Of a stretch of 64,000 nucleotides of DNA, positions 11,005 to 21,292 are shown piece after piece (the first letter of the stretch is position 1; each line of letters starts with the position of its first letter). The notes under the pieces were generated by a model. That model was not told the origin of the DNA, searched no databases, and saw only the letters and a program-made list of their open reading frames with translations. Position numbers and translations under genes: made by a program. The DNA comes from Viola odorata (Eukaryota > Streptophyta > Magnoliopsida > Malpighiales > Violaceae). The stretch is from positions 46,666,564 through 46,730,563 of the forward strand of contig OY829543.1 of NCBI GenBank assembly GCA_963691705.1, in the 5' to 3' direction.

Positions 11005-14000
11005 AATTGATGTGTATGATGGGTGTTTAACGCTTGAATTTGGTGAAGAAACAATTAAATTTAATATGTATGAAGCAATTAAATACCCTGAAGATTTGCA
11101 CTGTGTTAATTTTCTAGATGTTATTGATCCTTTGGTTAATGACATTTCTGAAATTAATGATTTAGATCCACTTGAGTATGTCCTTAGTAAGGGTTTGTCT
11201 AATCAAGAAGTGGAGAAGTTGAAGGATGAATTACCAATCAGACCTGAAATCCTAAATCTTGTCAAGGAGCTGGACGCATCACACACTACTACAGGTATTG
11301 TGCAAGCTTTAGAATCAACAGACCAAGTCTCTAAACTTCAGCCTTCGATTTTGCAGGCACCCGACTTGGAACTCAAAACATTGCCTGATCACTTGAAGTA
11401 CTCTTTCCTAGGCCTTGGGAAGAGTCTACCAGTAATAACTTCCAGCAAGCTGACCAACACGGAAGAAGAAAGACTTTTAAACGTCTTGAAGGAATTCAAA
11501 GGAGCAATCGGCTGGAGCATAGCTGATATCAAGGGAATATCTCCTGCCATATGCACCCACAGAATACACTTGGAAGAAGACAGCAAAACCGTTAGACAAT
11601 CGCAAAGGAGGCTCAATCCTCCAATGATGGAAGTCGTAAAAAAGGAAATTCTTAAACTCCTTGCTGCTGGGGTAATTTACCCAATATCTGATAGTTCTTG
11701 GGTGAGTCCTGTGCAGGTTGTTCCTAAGAAATCAGGAATCACAGTGGTGACAAACAATGAAGGACAATTGGTACCCACAAGAGAGCAAAACTCATGGAGG
11801 GTGTGCATAGACTATAGGAGGCTGAACAATGCCACACGGAAGGACCACTTTCCCCTTCCATTTATCGATCAAATGCTTGAAAGGTTGGCAGGTAAATCAC
11901 ACTATTGTTGTCTTGATGGATTTTCAGGATTCCATCAAATTCCCGTAGCCATTGAAGACCAAGAAAAGACAACCTTTACTTGCCCCTTTGGCACGTTTGC
12001 ATACAAGAGGATGCCCTTCGGTTTGTGTAATGCACCTGCTACTTTTCAGCGGTGCATGGTGAGTATATTTTCTGATTTTGTGGAAAAAGGAATTGAAGTT
12101 TTCATGGACGATTTCACCGTTTATGGAAATTCATTTGATGAATGTTTGGAAAACTTGAGAAAAGTCTTGATTAGATGCATGGAAACTAATTTGGTTTTGA
12201 ATTATGAGAAATGTCATTTTATGGTAAATCAAGGATTAATCCTAGGCCATATTATTTCAAAGAAAGGCATAGAGGTGGATAAAGCAAAAATTGATGTGAT
12301 TGACTCATTACCTTACCCATCTTGTGTACGAGATGTTCGTTCATTTCTAGGCCTTGCAGGTTTTTACAGACGTTTTATCAAGGATTTTTCAAAGGTTGCG
12401 GAGCCTATGTGCAGGCTGCTGCAAAAAGATTCAAAATTCGACTTCAATGAGCAATGCAAGAGGGCGTTTGATCTTTTAAAACAGAAGCTAGTGACAGCAC
12501 CAGTGATTCAAGCACCCGACTGGACCAGGCCATTTGAACTCATGTGTGATGCAAGTGATGCAGCCGTAGGGGCTGTTCTTGGGCAGAAAATTGATAGAGA
12601 CCCGCACGTGATTTATTATGCCTCAAGGATGCTTGATGAAGCCCAGAGAAATTACACCACCACGGAAAAAGAATTGTTTTCAATTGTCTTTGCTTTAGAT
12701 AAATTTCGTTCTTATCTTCTTGGCACTAAAGTCATAATTTATTCTGACCATGCAGCCTTGAAGTATCTTTTAACAAAGAAGGAAGCAAAGCCAAGACTAA
12801 TTAGGTGGATACTTCTTCTGCAGGAATTTGATCTTGAGATCAAAGACAAAAAGGGCAAAGAAAACTTTGTTGCTGATCACTTGAGCAGAATTTTGGTGGA
12901 TACCAAAACAGACCCAGTCAAGGAAGAATTCCCGGATGAACGCCTATTCCTAGGCCTTGGGATGAGACCATGGTATGCTGACATTGCCAATTACCTTGCT
13001 ACAGGTAAATTTCATGGTCACTACCTTGCGCATGAGAGGGAAAAGATTAAGAGAGATGCCAGGAAGTACATATGGGACGATCCATACCTATGGCATGTAG
13101 GAAAAGATCAAATACTCCGTAGGTGTGTGCTTGAGAGTGAAGTTCCTTCCATTTTAAATTTCTGCCATGCTCATGCTTGCGGAGGACACTTCGGATACAA
13201 GAGAATAGCACATAAGGTTCTCGAATCAGGTTTTTTCTGGCCCAATTTATTTAAAGACTCATTTGATTTTTGCAAAACTTGTTTAGCTTGTCAAAAGACG
13301 GGTAATATTTCTTCAAAAAATCAAATGCCATTAACCCCAATTTTTGTTTGTGAGATTTTTGATGTTTGGGGGATAGACTTCATGGGTCCATTCCCCAATT
13401 CAGGAGGAAACTTTTACATCATTTTGGCAGTAGACTACCTATCTAAATGGGTAGAAGCGAAGACAACAAGGGCTGATGATGCTAGGACCGTTGTTTCATT
13501 CTTGAAATCCCAAGTCCTCAACAGATTTGGAGTGCCACGAGTGATCATCAGTGATAGAGGCAGCCACTTCTGTAACAGAGTTGTGTCTTCTCTCTTCGCC
13601 AAGTACAACATCACACACCGTGTGTCCACTGCCTATCATCCTCAAACAAATGGGTTGGCTGAATTGTCAAATAGAGAAGTCAAATCAATCTTGAGCAAAA
13701 CGGTCAGAATAGACCGAGGAGATTGGAGTCAGAGACTTGATGATGCATTATGGGCTTATAGAACAGCATACAAAACCTCTATCGGGACAACTCCTTACAA
13801 ATTGGTTTATGGCAAATCATGCCATTTACCCGTGGAAATTCAGCACCGAGCCTATTGGGCTATCAAACAATGCAACATGAACCTTTCAGAAGCTGGATCA
13901 CATAGGAAATTACAAGTCCAGGAGTTGGAAGAATTGAGAAATGATGCCTACGAAAATTCTCTAATCATCAAGGCCAAGGCCAAAGTGTACCATGACAGGT

Positions 14001-14257
14001 CCATTCATCCCAAGGCCTTGACAGTTGGGCAGAAGGTTCTACTTTTCAGCTCCAGATTTCGCGTCCTTGTTGGCAAATTGAAGAGTCGCTGGACTGGTCC
14101 CTATGTGATTACTAATGTGTACCCCAATGGTGCTGTTGATATTCAAAACCAGGAGGATCAGAGCATTTTCAAGGTTAATGGGCAGCGTCTCAAGCCTTTT
14201 TATGAGGGATTCCAAAACCATACCGTGGAGAGCACCACGTTTGAATCACCTCCATGA
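10970..14257 (+). CDS. Athila RT-RNase H-integrase polyprotein
   Basis: About 1090 residues open without interruption. RT carries [19 protein letters not shown], the [11 protein letters not shown] block and the catalytic MDDF at about residue 379. RNase H has [14 protein letters not shown] near 526 and the [18 protein letters not shown] block. Integrase has an HHCC zinc-binding region (about 733-770), [19 protein letters not shown] and [10 protein letters not shown] supplying the D,D,E triad, then a GPY-like C-terminal segment ([20 protein letters not shown]). It copies RNA into DNA and inserts it into the nucleus. It overlaps the gag-protease ORF by 35 bp in another frame. The true beginning is the protease end in the upstream frame; the listed start is only the open-frame limit. 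Confidence 0.93.
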   Translation: MVDLFLRTARAKIDVYDGCLTLEFGEETIKFNMYEAIKYPEDLHCVNFLDVIDPLVNDISEINDLDPLEYVLSKGLSNQEVEKLKDELPIRPEILNLVKELDASHTTTGIVQALESTDQVSKLQPSILQAPDLELKTLPDHLKYSFLGLGKSLPVITSSKLTNTEEERLLNVLKEFKGAIGWSIADIKGISPAICTHRIHLEEDSKTVRQSQRRLNPPMMEVVKKEILKLLAAGVIYPISDSSWVSPVQVVPKKSGITVVTNNEGQLVPTREQNSWRVCIDYRRLNNATRKDHFPLPFIDQMLERLAGKSHYCCLDGFSGFHQIPVAIEDQEKTTFTCPFGTFAYKRMPFGLCNAPATFQRCMVSIFSDFVEKGIEVFMDDFTVYGNSFDECLENLRKVLIRCMETNLVLNYEKCHFMVNQGLILGHIISKKGIEVDKAKIDVIDSLPYPSCVRDVRSFLGLAGFYRRFIKDFSKVAEPMCRLLQKDSKFDFNEQCKRAFDLLKQKLVTAPVIQAPDWTRPFELMCDASDAAVGAVLGQKIDRDPHVIYYASRMLDEAQRNYTTTEKELFSIVFALDKFRSYLLGTKVIIYSDHAALKYLLTKKEAKPRLIRWILLLQEFDLEIKDKKGKENFVADHLSRILVDTKTDPVKEEFPDERLFLGLGMRPWYADIANYLATGKFHGHYLAHEREKIKRDARKYIWDDPYLWHVGKDQILRRCVLESEVPSILNFCHAHACGGHFGYKRIAHKVLESGFFWPNLFKDSFDFCKTCLACQKTGNISSKNQMPLTPIFVCEIFDVWGIDFMGPFPNSGGNFYIILAVDYLSKWVEAKTTRADDARTVVSFLKSQVLNRFGVPRVIISDRGSHFCNRVVSSLFAKYNITHRVSTAYHPQTNGLAELSNREVKSILSKTVRIDRGDWSQRLDDALWAYRTAYKTSIGTTPYKLVYGKSCHLPVEIQHRAYWAIKQCNMNLSEAGSHRKLQVQELEELRNDAYENSLIIKAKAKVYHDRSIHPKALTVGQKVLLFSSRFRVLVGKLKSRWTGPYVITNVYPNGAVDIQNQEDQSIFKVNGQRLKPFYEGFQNHTVESTTFESPP

Positions 14258-14658
14258 TGATACATCCTCAAATGGCATTCAGTCAAGTCCAAGACTGCAA
14301 ACAGGGACGCTACATGGGAGGCAACCCATGCCAATTTCAATCCGTTTTCTTCAGCATGAAAAGTGGTCAAGACAGTTTCAGTACAACCAAGGTCAGTTCA
14401 TCTCAAGGCCTTGAGATGAATCAGACCTTTTACCAAAAAGTGCCACATCAACAAACCCCATTAAATAAAATAACCGTTGCACCCACGATTACCATAACCC
14501 CTTCAGTTTCCTTCCTCAACTCCAACTCCTCACTCTCTCAAAAAGCTGACAAAAATCCTTTCATCAACCACTCTCTTCTCTCAACCATCAAACACCTCCA
14601 CTACTTCATCTTCTCCAAAATCCTTCTCCCATCTCAAACAAAAACCAAAACAGCAACA

Positions 14659-14892
14659 ATGGCCAGGAGGAAATCCGATGCTCGTCGTGGTACCACCATC
14701 CCTCCTTCAAACCCAGAACCGTCGTTGCAAGACCCATATGAAGAAGAGCCCCATTCTGCAGAAGAGGAACCCATCGTTTCCTCTTCCAAGCCCACCACAG
14801 AAAAACCCACAAAATCTCAAAACCCAGTCGCCACCACAACCCCACCACCACCCACGGTGCCGACAGCCACTCCCAACCCTCCACAAGACTAA
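14659..14892 (+). CDS. Short ORF in env position (possible env-like remnant)
   Basis: 77 residues from the ATG at 14659. It has a basic start (MARRKSDARRG), then acidic patches and a Pro/Thr-rich tail (TTTPPPPTVPT). No transmembrane segment and no recognisable domain. Many Athila-type elements have an env-like ORF here whose N-terminus is basic, so this may be its first part, ended early. Equally it may be a chance ORF in a C-rich segment. The frame stays open upstream to 14254. Confidence 0.35.
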   Translation: MARRKSDARRGTTIPPSNPEPSLQDPYEEEPHSAEEEPIVSSSKPTTEKPTKSQNPVATTTPPPPTVPTATPNPPQD

Positions 14893-15009
14893 TGTCCCTC
14901 GGTGATTTCTTTTCCTTTTCCTATGCATTTTATTTTCTTTTCTGTATTTTCTTTTCTTGTTTGCTTTTACCTGGTCTCTCTCACATTGAGGACAATGTGT
15001 CCAATAAGT

Positions 15010-15019
15010 GTGGGGGAGA
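15010..15019 (+). other. Internal PPT-like tract
   Basis: AAGTGTGGGGGA, preceded by 'gaggacaatgtg', reproduces the layout of the terminal PPT (16125-16137, preceded by 'gagggcaaacatgg') 1.1 kb upstream of it. Confidence 0.5.
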
Positions 15020-15625
15020 CACTTTCGTGTTTTTATGTGTTTTTAAAAGCATGTCTGATTTTTATTTTTATTTCTGTGCATGCTTGTTTTTCTGTATTTT
15101 CTTTCTTCTGCATGTTTATTTCAATTTTGATTGCATGCGCTTCTGCTGGTTTTCATTCTTGCTTGAGTTATTTTCAGTTTTTGTTGTTTTCCCCCCTTGT
15201 ATGGAATTTAAGCCCCAAAAACTGAACTTATTCGAGCACTTGATCAATTAACTCCATCTTGCAATTCTGAATACTTCATGCATTACAACTTGTGCATTTA
15301 TTTACATAGATGTATGATAAGTATTGTTGTCCTAGGAAGTACTTTGCTTGAACTAAACTGTCTTCTTATCCCAAGGTCTTGGGATGAGGATCCCATCCTT
15401 TGCACTACTGCTAAGTCCTTAAATTCTGCTTGCTTGAGTACCCCTTTTTATTCTCTTGTGTGGATTTCTCATCATGCCCCCTGGATTGCACGATGTTGGT
15501 GGTTCGGCACCATCATCCCATCTTGGAAAAACTTCTGGTCGGTTGTGTGCTAACCCCTTTTGTTTGGGCCGAACATAGCACCATGGTGAGTGGTCAAGTC
15601 TGCATGCGTATGTGTTTGGGTTCGT

Positions 15626-15629
<4 letters not shown>

Positions 15630-15661
<32 letters not shown>

Positions 15662-15780
15662 TGTGGAAAGGAGGAAAGTTGAAAAGAAAAGAATGAAGAA
15701 AAAAAAGAATGCGGAAAGAAGGAAGAAAAGAAAAAGAAAAGAAAATAATAGAATAAAGGAAGTAAAGGCAAAATAAAAGA
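15630..15780 (+). repeat. A28 run followed by purine-rich tract
   Basis: 28 consecutive A (15630-15657) followed by about 120 bases almost free of pyrimidines on the plus strand. It could be a captured poly(A) tail, slippage-expanded simple sequence, or a structural purine tract. Confidence 0.8.
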
Positions 15781-16124
15781 GACCTTTGGTCCACTATGTG
15801 TTAAGGTAAGGTTCTTCACTTATGTTGTATGTTCTTTTAATTATTCTTTGCTTGAGTGTCAGCAGCAGTGTTTGGATAAACAGACGCAAGGGAGAGGAAG
15901 ACAGAAGTTCTAGGATTGTATTTCCTGGTTGAACAGCATGCTATCATACCTCTATTTGAATTCTTGCACAATTGCGGTGTTTGGAGTGTGTAGCATTGCT
16001 TGAATGAGTTGATTTTTGAAGTGTTCATATGAGTTCAGTCCAGGGGTTGATTTTCTGTTTAAGGGGGTGTGTTTTCTATGTTTTCTGTATTCTTAGTTCA
16101 TGCTTGAGGGCAAACATGGATTAA

Positions 16125-16137
16125 GTGTGGGGGAATA
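16125..16137 (+). other. Polypurine tract of Athila element
   Basis: GTGTGGGGGAATA lies directly against the 3' LTR, the expected site of plus-strand priming. Confidence 0.8.
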
Positions 16138-17813
16138 TGATTGATCGTTTATTTTCAATGTTTTATTGTCTCTTTTATTAATAATTGAGATGATAATTAT
16201 GCTACTTTAAGCCCTTTTGCTTTCTTTCTTCTTGAACAGACCTGGAACATCAATATGGAGGAAAAGGAACGAAAAGCTTGAAGATTAGAGCAATAGCAAT
16301 CAATCGGTGTTGGAATTTTGATTTCAGCCTGCTGCCTGCTACACATTTCCTCTTCATCTCAAGGCCATGACACGAAACTGACAATTCCACTCTATCTCAA
16401 GGCCTTGAGATGAAGCGACCTGATGGGATTCCAGCTGGACAGCACTCACCAATGTCCGAAATTAAATATTCCTGAGTGCGTCCCCTGTCTTCTGGAAATT
16501 CATTTTCCGCATATTCAGGCCTCTTGGGCCCCTCCTTGTCCTTCTTAATGGCTTACAAGCATTAGAGAAAGTAGGAACTTTTCTCTTAATTTATGGAGAA
16601 GAATTCCCCACTAGAAAAGAATAAAAGACTTTGGAGACTAGGCCAATGATTATTTTTTTGATTGGGCTGTCTCGTTTAAGAGGAGAGAAAGCTGCCATCA
16701 ACTGATCCATCATCTATCATCACACGGACAGAAGGAGAGTAGAGGAAGACAGACGCAAGGGAGAGCAATCAACGCCATCTTCATTTTCCAATATTTTCTA
16801 CCTTTGTACAACTGAACTTATTTTGTATTTCTATTATGTATTGTAGCTAAATCCTCGGTTCCTGGTAGGGATTGAGAGATTGGCAAGCTATGTTGATTGT
16901 GAGACTATGTTGATCTTTAATTAGAAATGAATTTCGTATTTCTTTCCTTCTTGTTTTAATGCTAAACTTGTCTTTATTATTTTTAAGCTTGATCAACTTG
17001 AATTTAATTTGGATAAGTACTGTCAGTTCTCTTGGTAATTCTATGATTAATTCACTCTTAGAGAACACCAGTAGACAATATATCAGTAGGGTAAAAGGGT
17101 ATTTACTTGATTTATACTGATAGAAGGAATAGAACTAGACTACCTTCCCATCTCAAGGCCTTGAGAAGGGCCATCCTGGGTGACAGCTAGGAATGCTGCC
17201 AGACTTGACCAGACCTTAAGATGATGAATAATTCCCGATGTCTAGAAGAGGGACCTCACTGATTTTATCAATCCCTTAAGTTTTTCCATAAGTTTTCTGA
17301 TTCCTTTGCCTAGACCACGCATGGTCTAGCAAAGTGGCGGGTTGGAGCCTTGGGAGAAGTTTAGGAGGATTAGGGTGTTTTAAATAGAAGGTTTTCTTTT
17401 AATTAACTTATGAAGCGAGGTTGGGGAAATCTTAGTGTAAACTGATTTCCACAACTTCTTCTATGAAAATCATTTTGAAAATATTTTGTCAATGATCAAC
17501 AACATGTCTTTGCCATCTCGTTTATAATCTCTACCCGGAATTGTTTCTCCATTGTGATTTTCTCTATTTTACCACTGTTCAATTACATGCTTATTTCACC
17601 TGCTATATTTCTGTTTATGTTAGTATTTAATTCTCTAATTTGCAAGCTCTTTCCAAGACCTTGTACTGGATTTGGTTATTTTCAGGAACTATAAAGATTG
17701 GACTAGTCTTGTCTCTGTGGATCGATCCTCTCACCACTGTCTACATTCCATTTCGTATCCAGCATTGAGTTGTATTCTTATTACTTTATGCAGGGCATGC
17801 GACGGCCCTGTCA
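16138..17813 (+). repeat. 3' LTR of nested Athila element
   Basis: 1676 bp with six substitutions relative to 7057-8732 and no indel. Palindrome copies lie at 16395-16410 and 17151-17166. Confidence 0.95.
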
Positions 17814-17852
17814 CATCCCCTCTTTCCTTCCTTTTTACTCTCATTTTCACCC

Positions 17853-20424
17853 ATGGCCAGTCGTGTACGCTCCACTGCTCAAGCTATAGAAAGGATGGAT
17901 CTCATCCCCTCCGTTATCACCAAAGAAACAACCCTAACGGCCATTCTCAAGAGCTTAAAAGTTCAACTCCCTGACGGTTGCCACGCTCATGTTGCCGGTC
18001 CTGACCTTAGGATGACCAGTCAGATGGAGGGTACCCGCCGCATAATGTATACTAAGATGTTTTCCTACGGGTTCTACTTTCCTGTTGAAAAAATGGTGGA
18101 AGACATCCTAAAGTACAGTCAACTCAACCCAGTTCAAATTACTCCACCTTCTTGGAGCTGTATATATGCTTTCATCCGAGTCTGCCGAATTTATGATCTA
18201 GAGCCGTCTCTTCGACTCTTCCGCCATTTCTTTGCCATGCACTGCCGCAAAGGAGTGATCGGCTTCAGCCCCAGATGGTTCACAGATCCAATCTTCCCCT
18301 TTCTTCGAAACTTCCAGAAAATTGAGGACTCAGTGAAAGGATAGAAGGAGAACTTTTTTGTCATCGAATTCAAAGAAACCATGTGGAGGCCCGATTTTAA
18401 CTTTACTATTGCCGAAAATGACTGGAGGCTCCCCAGCAATCTTGATAAGGATGAAATAGAGGATATTGCCAAACTTGTTGCCGTGCGAACTCCGTTTCAC
18501 GTCAAAAAGTTGGCTACCGGTGTCCTTCTCAAAGACTGCAGCGAGGGTGAGCGTCAGGATTTTTCTCTATTACATTGCTTTTTCTGACCCTTATATTTTT
18601 CTTTGTGTTCTTTTGCAGACGTTCCCCCAGGCTGGAAACCCACGTGCATGAGACGGCAAGAAAAAAGAGGAGTAGCCGCTCGTCCTCGCATTCCGAAAAG
18701 GAAAAGAACCGGAGCAACCAGCTCTGGAAGGATTACCGTTAGCATCCCTCGTCTACCGTCCCCCGTTGCTTCTGATTCTAACGACCCCATCGATACTGAC
18801 ATCGACCAGGTTTCTGACAGAGACATTGCTGACTCTGTTGATCCGTTAGTGGCTAAGGAACTTGCAGCTGGTGCTGAGCAGTCCATTCCCCCAGTCATCG
18901 TTACTATTGAAGACTGCTCGACCGAAGACAATATGCCTCTTCAATCCTGCGTCGGTTTCGCCCAAGTTGCTAAGAGAAAACTAGCAAAAGAAGGCCCTTC
19001 TGGTAAGAAAAGAAGGCCTCATGTTTCCGGCGAAGACCATCTTCCTAAAGATGCCCCAATAGTCAATCTCTACCCTTCTTCTTCCCGTGTGCCAGAACCG
19101 GAGATTATTCCTTCTGTTAATGCTTCTTTGGAGCCCCTCCCCCCCCGGAAACTTCTACTGTCCTTTTGTACAAGACTCCTCTGGATGGGCCTCGTGAAGA
19201 TCCTCCTCCTTCTTCTCCAACTCCTGCTGCCGCTCCTAAAAATGCTCCTGACAAGGCCACCACCATTATGTCAACATCTTCCACCAACCTCTCCGCACCC
19301 CCCGCCCAAAACCCTTTTGAACTGGAGCCTCTTCTTCGCAAGCGGCGCTCAAAGAGATCAGCGCCCTCAGACGGTAACTTGGGTGACCGCGTTCTTGGGC
19401 TCTCTCCCGGTTCCTCTGCTCCTCCCTTCACCATAGATGATTTCAGAGTGCCTCCCAAGCCCGATCTCCACGTTACCGTTTGCGACCCTCAATTCCCTGA
19501 CACTCCCTTGGGCAAGATAGACCTGAGGAACTTTACCCAGAGCAGTTGCCTTGCTCTCGGGTGTCTGAACCCAGCTACCGGGATATCTAAATAGGTCGTC
19601 TGATGTCTGAAATGATGACCTGTGAAGTTGACAGAGCCAACTACCAAAAGGCCCCTTTTAGTGCCCAATTGGACTATTTCCGTAGCACCGCCTATACCAT
19701 GATGGCCACTGCCCAGTATCTGTACGAGATGGTCGCCAGCCAGAACAACAACCAAGTGGACTATCTTGACCACCTGCATGCGGACGTCACATCCTTAAGG
19801 GAAAAACTTTCCAAGGCTGCTGACCTTCAACAGAAAGCCAACGATACCATCAGCCAACTTATGACAGAACTAGAGGAATCGAAGAAAAAAGAAACGACCC
19901 TCGCCACTTCTGTCCAAGAGTTGACGGATGACATCAAGCTGAAGAATGAAACGGTGTCCACCCTGCAAGAACAACTCACTCTTCAAAAAAAGTCCATGGA
20001 ACGAGAACTAGACCTACGCCGTCAAGAGTTGTTCATTCTTCAAAAGGATGTGACGGAAAAGCAAGCGCTTCTAGATGTCGTCCCTACTCGTATAGAAAAT
20101 TGGAGAAACGTCATTGCCCGTGCATTCATTACCGGTTGCGTGGATTACTATGGCCCTAAACTCTTTGATGCTGTCAGAGCTGGAGAATATGCCGACTCCA
20201 GATGTCATGCCCTCACCGAAGAAATCGTCAATGCCCCTTCTGATGATGAGGACGACTTAGGGGACTCTGATGGTGCTGAAGACGACGTCGAGGTGGGTAA
20301 TGATGATGAAGATTACGATGGCACAAAAGTCGGTCCTACTGAGAATGCTGAAACTGCTGAGGGCACCGGTACCCCAAGTGCAAATGTCATGGATGAAGAT
20401 CACCAAACTCCTCCAGCTTCCTGA
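17853..20424 (+). pseudogene. Tat antisense extra ORF ('putative gypsy type transposon' family), degenerate
   Basis: It runs opposite to the Tat gag-pol, in the position of the extra ORF known from Tat elements. Exon 1 (17853-18546) encodes a domain with YGFYFPVEKMVEDIL, TPPSWSCIYAFIRVC and SLRLFRHFFAM, then GFSPRWF, the pattern I know from the 'putative gypsy type transposon' (Transposase_28-like) family. A 72-bp GT-AG intron (18547-18618) joins exon 2 in frame. Later parts are a low-complexity Pro/Ser region and a coiled coil (about 19780-20080) with an acidic Asp/Glu tail. Breaks: TAG at 18342-18344 where the family usually has Trp, a shift at the C run near 19137, and another frame change near 19590-19605. 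The function of this family is unknown. Its gene-like features suggest a separately transcribed protein. Confidence 0.75.
18547..18618 (+). other. Intron in antisense ORF
   Basis: GTGAGC donor, T-rich body and TTTTGCAG acceptor. Splicing keeps the frame and gives CSE-DVPPGWKP across the junction. The introns are on the strand opposite to the retrotransposon genome, so genomic RNA would not lose them. Confidence 0.65.
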
Positions 20425-20653
20425 TTTTCTTTTATTTCTATAGTTTTTACTAGGCTATTTTGTAGCTATTTTTGCTACCGGATGTATTAAACTTTCTCTT
20501 ATTATAACTTTGCGTCGTTACTTCGTTGCTCTCATTCCGTTATACTTTGATTTCTTCTAGCAGAATCTCTTTTACATTTTTAACTCAAAACAACTCCGCT
20601 TGCACCACCTACTCTGACCGTCAATAGAAAATGCCCATATTGCCATCTCACCA

Positions 20654-21147
20654 TTTTACAATGGACCATGTTACCGTCTTCTCAAAAGACCGGTAACACC
20701 CCCAAGGACCGTCACTACCATACACTCATCTTAACAAAGATGACGATGGATCCTCATGAGGCTTTGTATTTTTACAATGGACCATGTTACCGTCTTCTCA
20801 AAAGACCGGTAACACCCCCAAAGACCGTCACTACCATACACTCATCTTAACAAAGATGACGATGGATCCTCATGAGGCTTTCTGTTTTACAATGGACCAT
20901 GTTACCGTCTTCTCAAAAGACCGGTAACACCCCCAAAGACCGTCACTACCATACACTCATCTTAACAAAGATGACGATGGATCCTCATGAGGCTTTCTGT
21001 TTTACAATGGACCATGTTACCGTCTTCTCAAAAGACCGATAACACCCCCAAGGACAGTCACTACCATACACTCATCTTAACAAAGATGACGATGGATCCT
21101 CATGAGGCTTTGTTCCTATTACCGTCTTCTCAAAAGACCGGTAATAT
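20654..21147. repeat. Tandem array, 115-116 bp unit, four copies plus partial
   Basis: Unit starts (acaatggacc) at 20658, 20774, 20889 and 21004, with a truncated fifth copy to about 21147. Units are nearly identical. Each carries 'taccgtcttctc...gaccggtaac' and 'catcttaacaaagatgacgatg'. Tandem repeats between pol and the 3' LTR are a known trait of Tat elements and a recognised source of plant satellites. Confidence 0.92.
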
Positions 21148-21292
21148 CATCATCGTTGTAACCAGAATGAGACAGATCCTAGCAGCCTCACTGCGTACTG
21201 CCTCCTATCCTGCACAAAATAAATAACCCATATACACGCATATTTTTTAACGTGGTTCAGCCAAAAATGCCTACGTCCACGGTGTTACTTAT

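Larger units (their letters stand above)
14258..16137 (+). other. Athila post-pol region
   Basis: 1.9 kb between pol and the 3' LTR. It holds a palindrome copy (14401-14416), the env-position ORF 14659-14892, a PPT-like tract (15010-15019), another palindrome (15369-15384), a 28-A run (15630-15657) with a purine-rich tail to about 15780, and the functional PPT (16125-16137). In Athila elements this interval often carries an env-like gene; only a stub remains here. Confidence 0.7.
7057..17813 (+). mobile_element. Complete Athila-type Ty3/gypsy retrotransposon (nested)
   Basis: 10.76 kb: 1676-bp LTRs at 7057-8732 and 16138-17813 (TGATTG...CTGTCA), tRNA-Asp-type PBS, gag-protease ORF, RT/RNase H/integrase ORF, a 1.9-kb post-pol region with an env-position ORF, and a PPT next to the 3' LTR. 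MDDF in RT and DLGAG in the protease are Athila hallmarks. I count six substitutions between the LTRs (about 0.36%), so insertion is recent and later than that of the surrounding Tat element. The single visible coding defect is a one-base shift near 10980. Confidence 0.95.

Noticed and set aside
12343..12358. CTAGGCCTTGCAGG resembles the Athila palindrome core
   Set aside because: It encodes the conserved [10 protein letters not shown] block of reverse transcriptase, so protein constraint explains it, and the right arm does not match.
20654..21147. Regular 115-bp repeats considered as a CRISPR-like array
   Set aside because: Units are contiguous with no unique spacers, in a plant retrotransposon 3' region.
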